Assembly: GCA_031002005.1 (NCBI GenBank) | Contig: CM061920.1 | Coordinates: forward strand, 53,546,610 to 53,610,609 | Reading direction: 5' to 3' | Source: Vandiemenella viatica | Lineage: Eukaryota; Arthropoda; Insecta; Orthoptera; Morabidae | DNA: 64,000 nucleotides | In this document: positions 1 to 10,637 of the stretch, piece by piece | Numbering within the stretch: the stretch's first letter is position 1 | Layout: every line of letters begins with the position of its first letter | Notes under the pieces: generated by a model | What the model saw: only the letters and a program-made list of their open reading frames with translations | Told to the model about the DNA's origin: nothing | The model's database searches: none | Program-made: the position numbers and the translations under genes

Positions 1-350
1 CTTCCACGGTATCACTAACATACTTTTCCCTGGATAATAATTATTTTTCCAAGTTGTTTTCACGTCTCTGAACAACATGACCAAATAACTGGAATATTCC
101 CAGGTAGCTTATAGTCTCGTTCCCAAGTTTAGTTCTTTTGGAATGGAGGTGTCGATTATATTCGATTTTTCTCAAAAGTATCTATTCTTCTACAGTCCAA
201 TGTCTTCATGGTCCATGTTTCTGCACCATAAAGAAACCCCGTAAAAAGCAGTGTCTTAAGTAGTCTGACTTTGACATATCGTTTTGAAATTGTTCTTCCA
301 CATTACACTGAGCTTAGACACAGCGTCTCTTCCAACCTATTCTTCGTCAC
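1..350 (-). mobile_element. LINE relic, post-reverse-transcriptase segment
   Basis: The minus strand around 195-255 reads YGAETWTMKTLDC, the conserved post-RT 'LYGSEtWtl' block found in many insect non-LTR retrotransposons. Further pieces follow in other frames toward position 1 (WSCCSET-like). No open frame survives, so this is a decayed fragment. It continues off the left edge of the window. It is probably related to the LINE pieces at 21.4, 30.0 and 60.9 kb, which carry the same block (YGSEVWT at 60.9 kb). The family link rests on that motif and is inference. Confidence 0.6.
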
Positions 351-1300
351 GTTTGCTCTGTACAGCGGCTGTTATGAATAGACGTCAGAAAAACAGACGG
401 CGTAAAGAATTTGTACACGGTTGACATTTGCAGATCGAAATTTTGCGGAGATGTTATTGTAATATGAGGAGGATGCAAAAAGATAGGGTGAAAGTAAAGT
501 ATTCGATGGTAGTCAGAGGTTTTACAATTGGGTGGCAATGACCACACAATCGAACCATGAATTCGACGTCGTAGTTAATTTTTTTATTAACTTGGTGATG
601 TCTTATATCTAATTAGTCTATTGTTTTATTACTTGTTATGGGCGCATCTGGTTACATTATTTCGTTGCATACCATGAAAAATGCTGATTAGATTACCTTC
701 TAGTAAATTGTTTCGAAATTTCATTTATTTTTCAAGTTGCGGTAACTGGATTTGTTTTCGTTGCTGTGTCTACTTCACCTACTGCTCTTTGTGCGACTGT
801 CTTTAAGTGATCGTTTGTTACTCGGAACCTATTGCTGTTGACACTCTATATGTTTAACTTAAAAAAAAAATCAAAATCTGTCGAATCTCACTATGGTGCA
901 GATCGTATTTTTTCCTTATCACTCTGTAAATCATGTGCATAATTTTCAACTACCTAGTCACTTTTTTCTCCATACTGTTTGTGACTTGTAACAAAATTCT
1001 GTAGGTTGCCCTCAGCTCTTCCCCAACGTACCTTTACATTTCCTCAATGTTGTAAGTTCCGGTATAATAAAAACCGTGTACCTAGTTACAGATAAGCTGT
1101 TAAGTGGTTCTGATTGTTGCTTTTAGGAACTGGAATAGGCTGGTTATGTTTAATTTGATATCGCCAAAAACTAGTAATAATAATAATATAATTTATTATA
1201 CTACTGTACAGTGTGTTTACACATTTAATTGATTTATACTAGTTAACTTTGATCATTACATTTTATACATAGCTAGCTGGTGCCTACGGCATCGTTCGTG
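351..1300. other. unassigned AT-rich DNA
   Basis: I recognise no gene, RNA or element here. The open frames present are short, low-complexity and without a recognisable domain. There is an A9 run near 860 and an (AAT)n-like stretch near 1180-1200. Confidence 0.5.
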
Positions 1301-1324
1301 TTTGTAAAGAATTTTGATTGACAG

Positions 1325-1610
1325 CTACCGAAACCACCATAGTGCACGATGGAAGACTCGAGGCTAATTCCACACATAAACATCAGTAATCTGCGCAGGA
1401 TATTTATGGCTGCAAAGTGAAATATGAGGACTTGGTCGAAATATGAAAATGCCCTACATCGACCACTTTTAACCAACATATCTCCCACACCCCACAGCTA
1501 TCGGCATTCGGCCAACGTTATGCACGATAGAAATCTTTATACTACTACCACACACAAACACCAGTGATCTGTACTAGGCAGTGGTGGCAGAAAAGTGAAA
1601 TATAAAGACA
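1325..1610. repeat. two diverged tandem copies of a ~110-bp unit
   Basis: Segments 1325-1435 and 1499-1610 align along their length. Shared blocks include 'gcacgat', 'ccacac..aaaca.cagt', 'atctg' and 'aaagtgaaatat.a.gac'. The start-to-start period is about 175 bp. This looks like an old local duplication or the remnant of a satellite-like array. No coding potential is evident. Confidence 0.55.
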
Positions 1611-3185
1611 CGCATGTCTATTTTTGTATATATATATCATACAGATGGTTTCCTTTAGCAGATATACCTATTGTAAAATATTAAAATCTGATGTACTACG
1701 TTTTTTCTCTCTTTTTTTTACCGGAATATTGAATAATATAGAAACTGCCAAGAATTTCGTCCATGTATGTATAATTGCCAGTGACTTGTAATTTTTGTGA
1801 TGCATTATTTATTGTTACGGCTGCGTTCGATTGAAGTCCATAATTTCCTCTAAAAATTGTATAGACTACATTTTCTGTCGCTTTAATAGCTATACCTTCA
1901 TATATATTTCTATTTGCAGTGTCTTTGGTTAGAGTCTTCAACTAATTGTTAAATTGTGTCTTAGATACTTTCTTTCCTTGATAAATTCGACAGAAGTGGT
2001 ACCAAGATACGGAAGAGAATTAAAATGTGCAGAACTTAACCAGCTACAGGACTACCTCTTTACCATTGACGGCTGTTAAACGATCGCAATGTTGTTGCAT
2101 CACAGGAGCATTTTCATTATATTTTTATACTGGTGGAACGGCATAGTTGCAAGATGTCAAATGAAGCAGTTTATAAACTGTTTGTTCTGAACTTGGGACT
2201 TTATAGTTTGAAGTATGTGCGGAATTTCCTCTCCGAAAAATCAGATTTATCGTCAGAAATTCTCAAGAAACTGGTTGAAAGCCTGTCTGACATTTAAATT
2301 ATTCCTGCCAATTTATGCACCAGGTTCCGGATATTGTTAAACACGTGACGTTTTGGATGGAGAATGAAGTTTTTGACAAGCAAATAAAACTAGTTTGCTT
2401 TTTGGGATAAACAGGGTGGTTTTTATCATTAGTATTATTAATTGCGATTGAGGAGATTTTCCGGGAGCAATTTTCATTCATGCCTACCTTACAGTATAAG
2501 AATGTTTTCTTTAAATTCATTCATTGTTTGAGATAAATTTCTCTGAAACTTCTTATATAATTTACTCTAACCCCTCACTCTTTTACTTACAGAAGAAAAA
2601 AGTGGTTAGTTTACGATCGTGGTCACTTCTTCCCTTTCTCATTCTATTACTAATTTTTATTTAAAAGGGAAGCCAACAGGTCCGCATCGCCAAGACATAT
2701 GATATCGAAAGCCCAATGAAAAAGACAAGACACAAGAATTCATGCACCCATCAAGTCACTTTGTTATTGATCCCAATGGTTTTAAGTTTTAACATTATAC
2801 CTCACCATTTTTTGGCTAAGTGTCAGATGCCAGTACTACAATATCTTGCGTCCTGTGTCCATTTAACCTGAGATACAGTGCCTGTAGCCCACTGAGATTC
2901 AGAGAGAGAACTTCTGCTGAATCAATTCTGTACATTTCGTGATATGGATGTGGTTCCATATCATGCTCTCCATCCGCTTACGTCCCGCTGAGGCCGAACT
3001 AATTGCTCTGCCCTCAATCCTGTTTGTCTCCTCTCCTTTATGATCCGCTGCTACTTTGGCCCATTTTACTGGTGGGTTGCAGATCTCCAAAGATTGTCTA
3101 CCCGACGAGTGGTACAATGTCTTATCTAACACATTTGTGGTCATGATATCCACACTACGTGCTTTACACTTTCTAAAATTCACTC
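1611..3185. other. unassigned DNA
   Basis: No gene or recognisable element was seen. Positions 1626-1637 contain a short TA run. The 100-codon minus frame at 2899-3201 has no recognisable domain. Its left part differs from the LINE relic that begins near 3190, so I do not call it a gene. Confidence 0.45.
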
Positions 3186-3189
3186 CCTT

Positions 3190-3800
3190 ATAACATCCCA
3201 AGGATATATTTTTGGTTTACTGGACTGCTTACTTCTCCTATACCTACATGACAGTCCCTGACGGATTTGCTTAATATTTCTGTCTTTTTCATATCCTCGG
3301 AAACTTCTTCCCTATCGTTTTTCACATCTTTCTTTATACCTCAGTTTCCTAACGTAGCCATAGAACGTCCTGCATGGATCATTCAGTGTTCTGCAGCCAT
3401 AATGTTCTTCATGAATGCTTCTTTAACTTATCCCTTTGCCGTCGTTAGTTCCTTTCTAAGAGTTCGCTATGCCCTACTTTTTCTTATCTGTGATCTCTTC
3501 CTACCAACCTCCTTACCTGCCTTTTGTTATTGTATCTTTGGTGCTTTTATTTTATTTTTTTGAAAAACATTTCTCCTGCAATTATCTCTTTGAGGAGTTC
3601 CTTCTTCCTCTCCTTTCGTTGTGCTCTCTTTACACATATTAAGCCTTCCTCTGAAATATTTCTTCAATTACAGAACCAGTGTCTTATTATAATTGTGTCT
3701 GTACCACTTTCAGAAATACTTTTTGAATCTTTGATCACTAATTCCTTCTATAACCTGACACTCGAGTAACCATCAGGGTTTATTATGAAGACATCGATCA
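3190..3800 (-). mobile_element. CR1/Jockey-type LINE relic (endonuclease-RT linker)
   Basis: The minus strand reads AFMKNIMAAE followed, after frame changes, by a YGYVRKLR-like block. This parallels GFMKNIICAGEPLNN and FYGYIRKLK in the better preserved LINE at 17.0-17.1 kb. Blocks near 3640 and 3785 also correspond to the 17.4-17.5 kb part of that element. It carries several frameshifts and stops and is clearly dead. Comparison with the 15.3-18.3 kb copy places it between the endonuclease and RT domains. Boundaries are approximate. Confidence 0.6.
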
Positions 3801-6005
3801 TAGTGTGTCACTTTGTATTTTGCTCTGCCACTTATGAAAAGGCTATAATGAGTCTATAAATCTTTGCTCTTGTACTATTAACCGCGTTTATTATTATTGT
3901 CAATTACGACTGTCAATTTTATGGATATGTGCTAATGAATCCTTTTGTGGCATGCACATTTCATGCGTTTTTATTTTAGTTTCTAGTTGCTCTTACTCGT
4001 GCCGAAAGTAAGATACAGTTCTAACATTTACAGCCACATTAAACAAGTGTAATTTTCTGTTATCTTTCTATTAACTAGAGACAGATAACGTAGCCTGCAC
4101 CACTGCAGACTGTCGCTTGTTTGTTCAGTTGACGAAATATTTAGCTGGTGGAATCAGGATTATTGGTAACTAGAAATCTCTGACACACATTCGTTATAAT
4201 GACATGTTTGCACAACGAGATTATTTAGGATTTTAGTCGTTGCTGTAAATGAATTTGATGTATTTTCACGTTTGCCGATTGTTTAGTGAGGTTGTTGACC
4301 AATGTAAGTATCAATTTCATTGCATTCAAATCTTCCACATCTAAGCGTGCGTACCAGATCTTGTGTCTAAGAAGGGGAAGATAGCGAGAAGATGTTTTTT
4401 ATATTTCAGATTAGTACGGTGGTTCGGTTGCGACAAATCAGAAGTGTTCGAAAGTAATTCCGGGGTGTTGGTTTAAAAAAATGTGTCAGATAATTGCGGA
4501 ATCTCTTACCGGTGTGCTGAGTACTAAAGATATTCGGCACTATACAGGTAACCGCGTTGGGGTGCGACCATTCCGATTGCTTCCTTTTGGCATTGTGGTC
4601 GGGGTGTAACCCACTATGTAGATTCTGTTCGTCGGTTCGGTCATAGCTTTCGAAGCGCTCTGTCGAGGTTTGTCAGATCTCTCACAGTGAAGGGAAATGA
4701 TTTTTGTGTATCCACAACTCTCAACGTATTTCTGTACTACAATCAGCAGTATTAATGCTGAAGGGAATGAGCCAGCGATCTTGAGCCTACTCCCTGGAGA
4801 AAGCGCTGTGGTCTGAAGCCTGGAAGCAATTCGATCTGAAATTCGATGTGCTACTTGTGAGGGACTCATTGTGTTTTTTCTTGGGTCCAAGGGACCGGAA
4901 CAGGACAGGCGGCCTTATCCATGAAGAAGGAGAAGACCATTGTTTATAGTGTTTTGATCTGAGTTTCTGGTCTGACAGTTATTTTCGTCCCGGTATTGTT
5001 ATCTATTATTAGCTGTCTGATGCTTACATTTCCCCCCCCCCACCCCCTTTCCAGAATCACGAGAAAATTCCTTTCCTTTAACTGCGAACGTCTGGAATAC
5101 ATACAGTCAGAATAATTAACTGACATGAAATAACTTAGAAATTCTGTTAAGTATGAATTGTTTCTTAAATACTGTTTTATACATGTGATCTGAAATAGCT
5201 GCATTAGAAATGATATTATTGCTGTTAAAAATATAAAGATCTAAGCGCTTTAAAATGAATTCCGCTCTTGAGAAATTTTGTCTCTTTATCTGATAATTGT
5301 TTGAACTATCCTATCCTATTATTTCTCGCGTGGAGAATTAAAGGAACGCTCAGTTCTCTTCTCGGCTCTTCTGTCATCGCTCGCCTTATTGTTAGTGTGT
5401 ATACTGGCTACTGCCAATATGTTTGGCCTGGTTTCGAGGTTATGTTATTATTCATTTCCTAAAAATATATTCTGAATTCTATTTGAGCATTACCTGTATT
5501 TTATGTTTTGTCTCCAGTCAAACGTACAAAATATTTGTACTAAAGTTTCTTCCAGAACAGGGCAGTGATCATAAGAAAACAGTTCGCCGTTCTCACATAT
5601 CAAGAGACAACTTATTTTTTGAATTAATGTTTTTAGTAACAGCTTAGGCATTTGTTAACGGCTTGATTTTATTTTATTTTTTCCCGTGGAAAGCGGCAAC
5701 TTTGCTCACAAATACTACGATATTTGCTTCGAAACCTACTTCTGTTAGCCTTCGACATCACACCATGTATAAACTGTTACTGAGCAGAGAACAAAGCTTT
5801 CTTGAATTTTATGCCATAATAATTGTAATAAACTTGATGATATTTTCAGCTGTTTTTTGGTGTATGGCTGGTTGAATTTAGTGTGTTGTAAAAATTCTCA
5901 TAACTATTTTCTGGAGACGTTGTGTAATTTAGTCTTTTTTTTCTCTTGAAAAACAATTGCGATTCTTTCCATACGTCAACGATTGCTACATCATTTCGTA
6001 GATAT
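3801..6005. other. unassigned DNA
   Basis: No recognised gene or element. A 116-codon minus frame (4540-4890) has mixed composition and no known motif; I do not promote it to a gene. A C-run with an interrupting A lies near 5032-5046. Confidence 0.45.
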
Positions 6006-6152
6006 GTTTATGGCTCTACGCCTCATCGACGCCAAGCCCTTTACAGGCGGGAAATGATTGTTATCAAGGAATGAGGAGGAATTCGGCTGTGTCATTGTGA
6101 ATGATACATTCGCCTGGAGTGATTTCGCGAAACCATGGAAAACACAAAATTT
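6006..6152 (-). mobile_element. tRNA-SINE, body only (head missing)
   Basis: Read on the minus strand, this is the tRNA-unrelated body of the abundant SINE described at 7895. It runs from the 'ttttccatggtttc' block through 'aaatcactccaggcga' to the 'cgtag-gccata' tail. The tRNA-like promoter head is absent, as in a 5'-truncated insertion or later loss. Divergence is considerable. Confidence 0.75.
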
Positions 6153-7884
6153 TGTTTCGCGTCGAATGTGCTTGTGGTGATGCAAAAAGACATTTTTGTA
6201 GTTGTTTAGGGACACTTCATATTGTAATTTTAAAATTGAAAGTTTTGTCTCCTGTCACAGAAAATACGTATCATACCACCGCCCTGCCAATTTTGTAATT
6301 CAGTGCCGCGATAACTGCGCAATCTTGCAGGGCTCTGGTTCTTGCACACCCAGCGACTAGTTGTCAAATGCGTGGTGTTGGTAGTATCGCTAGACTGTTG
6401 CAGGACGCCGATGTGGTGAAGTAGGTTGGATATAGCTGCAGTAAGCAGACACACTCACTGCGCGTGTTTTGTTGAAATTAGTTGGTCTGTTATGTACAGT
6501 AGTTTCTGGAAAGCTCTTAGGAGAAGGTCGTCAACGCGGCTGTAGTAAGACACCACCCTGTTTACCTAAGGTGTCCGTTCTTCAGTTTCCCTTGAACCCC
6601 ACTTAACTCCAGTTAGGTTGTAATGTGCGTTCTGTGGTTCGGTCACAGGTAGTATTTGCGTGCCGCTTGAGACTCCGTGAGAAAGACAGCTTTCTTGGCA
6701 GGTAGGCTGCTGCCTCTTCGTCTGACTTGCCACGTGACCTTCGAAGAATTTGCATCTATACGTGGCGCCTATGTACACCGTTCCAGGAGTGCAGTAGACC
6801 AAGGGTTTCCAACCTTTGTTACTACTCTCAAATCTTGGCGTTTCACCCATTTATTTCGTGATATATATATATATTTCTTAACATGCCTCACCGAACGAAG
6901 GTTGGCAATCTACGTAGCGAGCTGTGGCAATGACAAAGCTTCTCCTGATTTACATCTGTGCCATCTTCGAATGTCTTCCAGCCACGAATTTCTCCGTCTC
7001 TCATCGGATCTCTTCCCATGTATTTTGCTTTCATGTAATAAGTAGTTTCGGAACAGCAAACATAATTTTGTTGCCGTGACACCTAAGCTACAGATTAGTT
7101 GGTGAGTCACTGGTATGTTTTCGCAAGTCTGTCTCATGTGATTGGATGGTATTGTGTACCGTCATTGGCGCTAGTTTGGTTATTGTAAAATTGCTTCTAA
7201 TGCGTTTTCTGTCCAATTACTGGTGAGAAATATGCTTTTGGAAAGGCAGGAATAATCGTGAGAAATTTGCCTTTGAAAAGGCGGGAAGAACGACATTTCA
7301 CTAAGACTTGAAACGGTGAGGTTGAGAGTTTCGTCAAGTCATCAGGTCTCGTCTGAAATGCGAGTCGCAGCTGTTCTAAGTCGCAAACACACTTTGCTAA
7401 CCTTGCGCTTCGCTGTCCAAACACTTCGGGAAGTGAACGCTCGATATTTATTTTGTAATTTCTGTTAGGTGACTGTATGTAAACTGAATGATATTAATAG
7501 CAGTGCCCCACAAAATTTCGGTTGTTAGATTACTCTTACGATTGATTTTTGTAAAGCATGGTGACCTTTTTTTTCGAAATACTATATTGTGTCTCCATGT
7601 TGTAAATAGTTACCATCTTCACTTTTTTGTAATGCGTTAAGTGTATCAGCGTTTAAATTGAATAATTTTAACAATATTAATTATCACTTCTTCTGACATT
7701 CAAGTATTCACGAAGCAATATGTCCCTGTCTCCGTTTGCTCTCCTGGCCGGTGTATAGTCTGGGCTGTGTCCTAGTTCCTACCTCAGAAGTATAAGATTC
7801 AGGGCACCCAGCACTCTGTTTCAATATCTAGTGAGCAGTGGACAGACGTGAATAAGAGAAGAGTGTCCTAGCTCAATATATTTT
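6153..7884. other. unassigned DNA with a possible hAT end
   Basis: Mostly unrecognised. At 6799 the sequence 'caagggtttccaacctttg' resembles a hAT terminal repeat, but I found no partner terminus or 8-bp duplication. A TA microsatellite sits at about 6861-6873. The 122-codon plus frame at 6677-7045 has no recognisable domain. Confidence 0.4.
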
Positions 7885-7894
7885 AACTTGAAGA

Positions 7895-8140
7895 TACCGA
7901 AAGTGGTGGTGTAACGGTTAGCGTTCTGGCCTCGCATTCGGGAGGACGGCGGTTCGAATCCTCGTCCGGGCATCCAGATTTTGGTTTTCCATGGTTTCCC
8001 AAATCACTCCAGGCAAATGCCTGGATGCTTCCTTCAAAAGACCATGCCCGAATTCCTTCCCATTCCTTGCCCCCCCCCCCCCTCATCCTTTCCCGTCTCT
8101 AAAGACCTCGCCGTTAGGAGATGTTAAGCAGTTAAAAAAA
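7895..8140 (+). mobile_element. full-length tRNA-derived SINE with target-site duplication
   Basis: The copy starts with a tRNA-like head containing a box A-like 'ggtgtaacggttagcg' and a perfect box B 'ggttcgaatcc', the internal RNA polymerase III promoter. A conserved body follows ('catccagatttt', 'ccatggtttccc', 'atcactccaggca', 'cttccttcaaaa', 'cgaattcctt'), then a 3' end of A8 (in the plus strand). It is flanked by an identical 10-bp direct repeat, aacttgaaga, at 7885-7894 and 8141-8150. Its tail ('cccgtctctaaagacctcgc') differs from most copies and is shared only with the copy at 51662, which suggests a subfamily. Such elements are mobilised by a partner LINE; the partner is not identified here. 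Confidence 0.93.
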
Positions 8141-8160
8141 AACTTGAAGACGTAGGGAAG

Positions 8161-8310
8161 TTTTTTTTTTTAAATCTCGTCGACGTCGAGTTATTAGAGC
8201 TGGGAGATAATTGGTGGCTAGGAACTGGAATGAATTAGGCCATAGCTTTTTTGAACTAGGAATTCGGCCACAATCTTTTGAGAGAATGATCCCGGCATTC
8301 CTGTGGAGTC
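8161..8310 (-). mobile_element. tRNA-SINE, 5'-truncated, opposed to its neighbour
   Basis: It begins with a T11 run (the poly-A tail read on the opposite strand), then 'tcgtcgacgtcgag'. The SINE body follows in reverse to 'ctgtggagt'. The tRNA head is missing. It lies 20 bp from the plus-strand copy ending at 8140, tail to tail, so the pair forms a potential long imperfect hairpin. Confidence 0.85.
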
Positions 8311-10367
8311 CTTCCTCATGGTAGGCCAGAACGTTAACTGTAATCAACTTGAGTGTTTTTGGAGCTGGACAGCAAAATTATACTGTAGATGTTTTAATTT
8401 CACGTGGCTTAAGGTGCGTATAAGTTTCTCAGCAAACAAGAGCGTGGTATTCTTATCAGTCAGCACTGGTAGCATAGTTGGTCATTATGAGGAAATTGAA
8501 CTGACTCGTTATTCCCTGCCAAGACGACGGATCCCTGACCGTTTGTCGTGGGTAGCTGTCACCGGCAAACCTAAACTATAAGTAATGATATAAGGTCATT
8601 TGTGCGGTGTCGTAAGCAGGCCGTGGGAAAACATAGGTTCTACTGAAGTGTACGAAACCCGTGGGATTATTTTCCTCCGCGTGCGACGATGACATCATTA
8701 GCGACTTGTTTTTCATATTGGGTGTAAATAGACGTGAAATGGCATAAAAACCTTCAATATGTAAACGAAAAGTTAATAGATTGATATGATTTCCGGACCA
8801 ATAACATTTACAATGCAACAGTTTGCATACGAGAAACCGCCTATTTTTTGTGTACTATCGTTTATGGGTGTGTACTATGACGTCACGTGCGCCATGTTTG
8901 TGACGTCATTACTTTGCTCGACGTTACGCAGTCCCAGCGGCATCTTACCTTCGTATTAGCTAAACATTTTCCTGTGGCTTACAATATGCCTTTTTGAGGA
9001 TTATTTGTATTTTAATGAACTAAACAAACCCATTTTTTAAATTAAGATATAATTATGTTGTATAACATGTTCGACTTGCGTGGTAAGTACTTTTTGTGAG
9101 TGGGCAATTTAATTATCGTTTTGGTTTTTTTGTATTTTCTCGGCATTACAACTGGCGATATACATAATTCTGTCTCATCAGTAGGTGTTATTCTCGCATA
9201 GCAGATGGCAGAAGTATTTAGTGCTATTAACTGAGTTTTTTTTAACTGTGTTGTGGTGTTTGAAAATTTCGTTTTCTTTCCTTTCAGGTCTGCCGGAGCG
9301 TGACACCTTGTCGATAAGTTTGTCTGTGCAATAACAAACGGACCACGTGCACCGGAAGCCTTCCCACCGTATCTGGAGTGTTTTCTCACACTTGTTTTGT
9401 GCTCTACGTTTTCTAGATTTTAATTCGTTTTGTTACGCTGGGTGTCTGGCAGCGTCTCTATTTCATGTTAGACTGTCGTGGTTTTTAGCGTAGGATCCGC
9501 AGATTTAGCAAGTCAGTCGCCAGCGAATCAAGTCTGGTTGCATTCGAATTGCTAGCATTCTCCGAGTGTCGCGCCGTGTATAAATATACATCACATCACG
9601 CGCTTCCTCTGTTGGAATGTAGCATTCTGTCTTCAGAAGTGGATTCTCTTGTTAGGCCTGGTATCATTCTCTTTGACTAATCACATACATACAAACTGTC
9701 GCGTGAATTATGGGCTCAGGATAACGTACAACCGCATTACGCTTCTGGTTGCTTTGTATCAGTCTCACTACTCGTACACTTATTAGAGAAGTCGGGAATG
9801 TTTCCTATAGGAAATGGCATACTGAGAGGCTTGATCCTAAACCAAATTATATTGCAAGCGGTGAAAGGGAATATTTGTATTTTCGTGAAATGTAAATTTG
9901 CATCAGATTCTGGCATTTCTTTAAAGTTCCTGGGCAGGCTTGTAATCCTCTATTCAGAATTGGACGCAATCAAACTAGTAGTTCAGAATCAGTGAAGCGA
10001 AATGCAAAAAATCGATCCCGATTTTTGAGTGGTAATTCTCGGACATGGCGTTGCCGAGTTCAAATTAGGGATGTAACGGAGCTCGCCTGAAATCCGCTTT
10101 CGCATCAGCAATTTTTAATGGGAATGTTTAATTTACATTGCAACGTATATTATTTTTTTCTCTTTATGACAGATTCCGCCCATCGTCGCTTAGCTAAGAA
10201 CAGCATGGTTATTTTTTTCTGACTATCTTGCAATAAAAATAACAACGAACTGAACGGTGTTATTACCTAAGCTACGAATTTGCATGTAAAGTAAAGCGAC
10301 CTATTCACGGTCCAACTTACAGGAGATCCGTGTAGAACTACCGTAGGATGCGCTCACTCATTTACAC
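8311..10367. other. unassigned DNA
   Basis: No gene recognised. It contains the CRE/E-box cluster listed separately. Near 10065-10110 the text 'tagggatgtaacgga...gaaatccgctttcgc' resembles the end of a DNA transposon, and 'ccgcggatttcaagc' at about 11207 could be related in reverse. I could not prove a pair. Confidence 0.4.
8878..8908. promoter_or_regulatory. two CRE palindromes flanking an E-box
   Basis: TGACGTCA occurs at 8878-8885 and again at 8901-8908, 23 bp apart (about two helical turns). CACGTG overlaps the first at 8884-8889. TGACGTCA is the consensus for CREB/ATF factors and CACGTG for bHLH factors. Finding both within 31 bp of AT-rich DNA is suggestive of a regulatory site. No adjacent gene or promoter is visible, so function is inference. 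Confidence 0.35.
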
Positions 10368-10370
10368 TAA

Positions 10371-10634
10371 GGGGGCATCCATAAATTACGTGAGGTGAAA
10401 TAGGGGGGGATGGGGTCCGGCGAAATCTCACCAGGGGGGAGGGGGGGTCTACGGAAAACTCGCGTGAGATTTTGCGAAAAATTTGGGGACGGAGCCAAAA
10501 AAGGGGGGGGTTCTCACGGACCAGATCTCACCAGGGGGGGGGGGGGTGTCCGGCCAGTTCTCACGAAATCTCACCAGGGGGGAGGGGGGTCCAGAAATCG
10601 GGAAAAACACCTCACGTAATTTGTGGATGCCCCC
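10371..10634. mobile_element. G-rich MITE, copy 1 (PIF/Harbinger-like)
   Basis: The 5' end 'gggggcatccataaattacg' is mirrored exactly at the 3' end ('cgtaatttgtggatgccccc', one mismatch). It is flanked by a 3-bp duplication, TAA, at 10368-10370 and 10635-10637. A TWA (TTA/TAA) duplication is the signature of the PIF/Harbinger superfamily. The interior repeats 'ctcacca' followed by G-runs of 6-13, all on the plus strand, giving strong G-quadruplex potential. There is no coding capacity. Copies 2 and 3 lie at 45845 and 53193. Confidence 0.85.
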
Positions 10635-10637
10635 TAA

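Noticed and set aside
4540..4890. 116-codon minus frame as a possible gene
   Set aside because: No recognisable domain, no visible splice or promoter context, and length not unusual for the number of frames examined.
5030..5048. C/G homopolymer tracts (also 14205, 24191, 44055, 53779, 57925, 62500) as sequencing artefacts or boundaries
   Set aside because: They are common in this DNA and several lie inside defined MITEs or SINEs. Exact lengths may be unreliable, but there is no sign of misassembly.
6799..6870. A hAT element starting at 'caagggtttccaacc'
   Set aside because: Only one end is seen; no matching inverted end and no 8-bp duplication.
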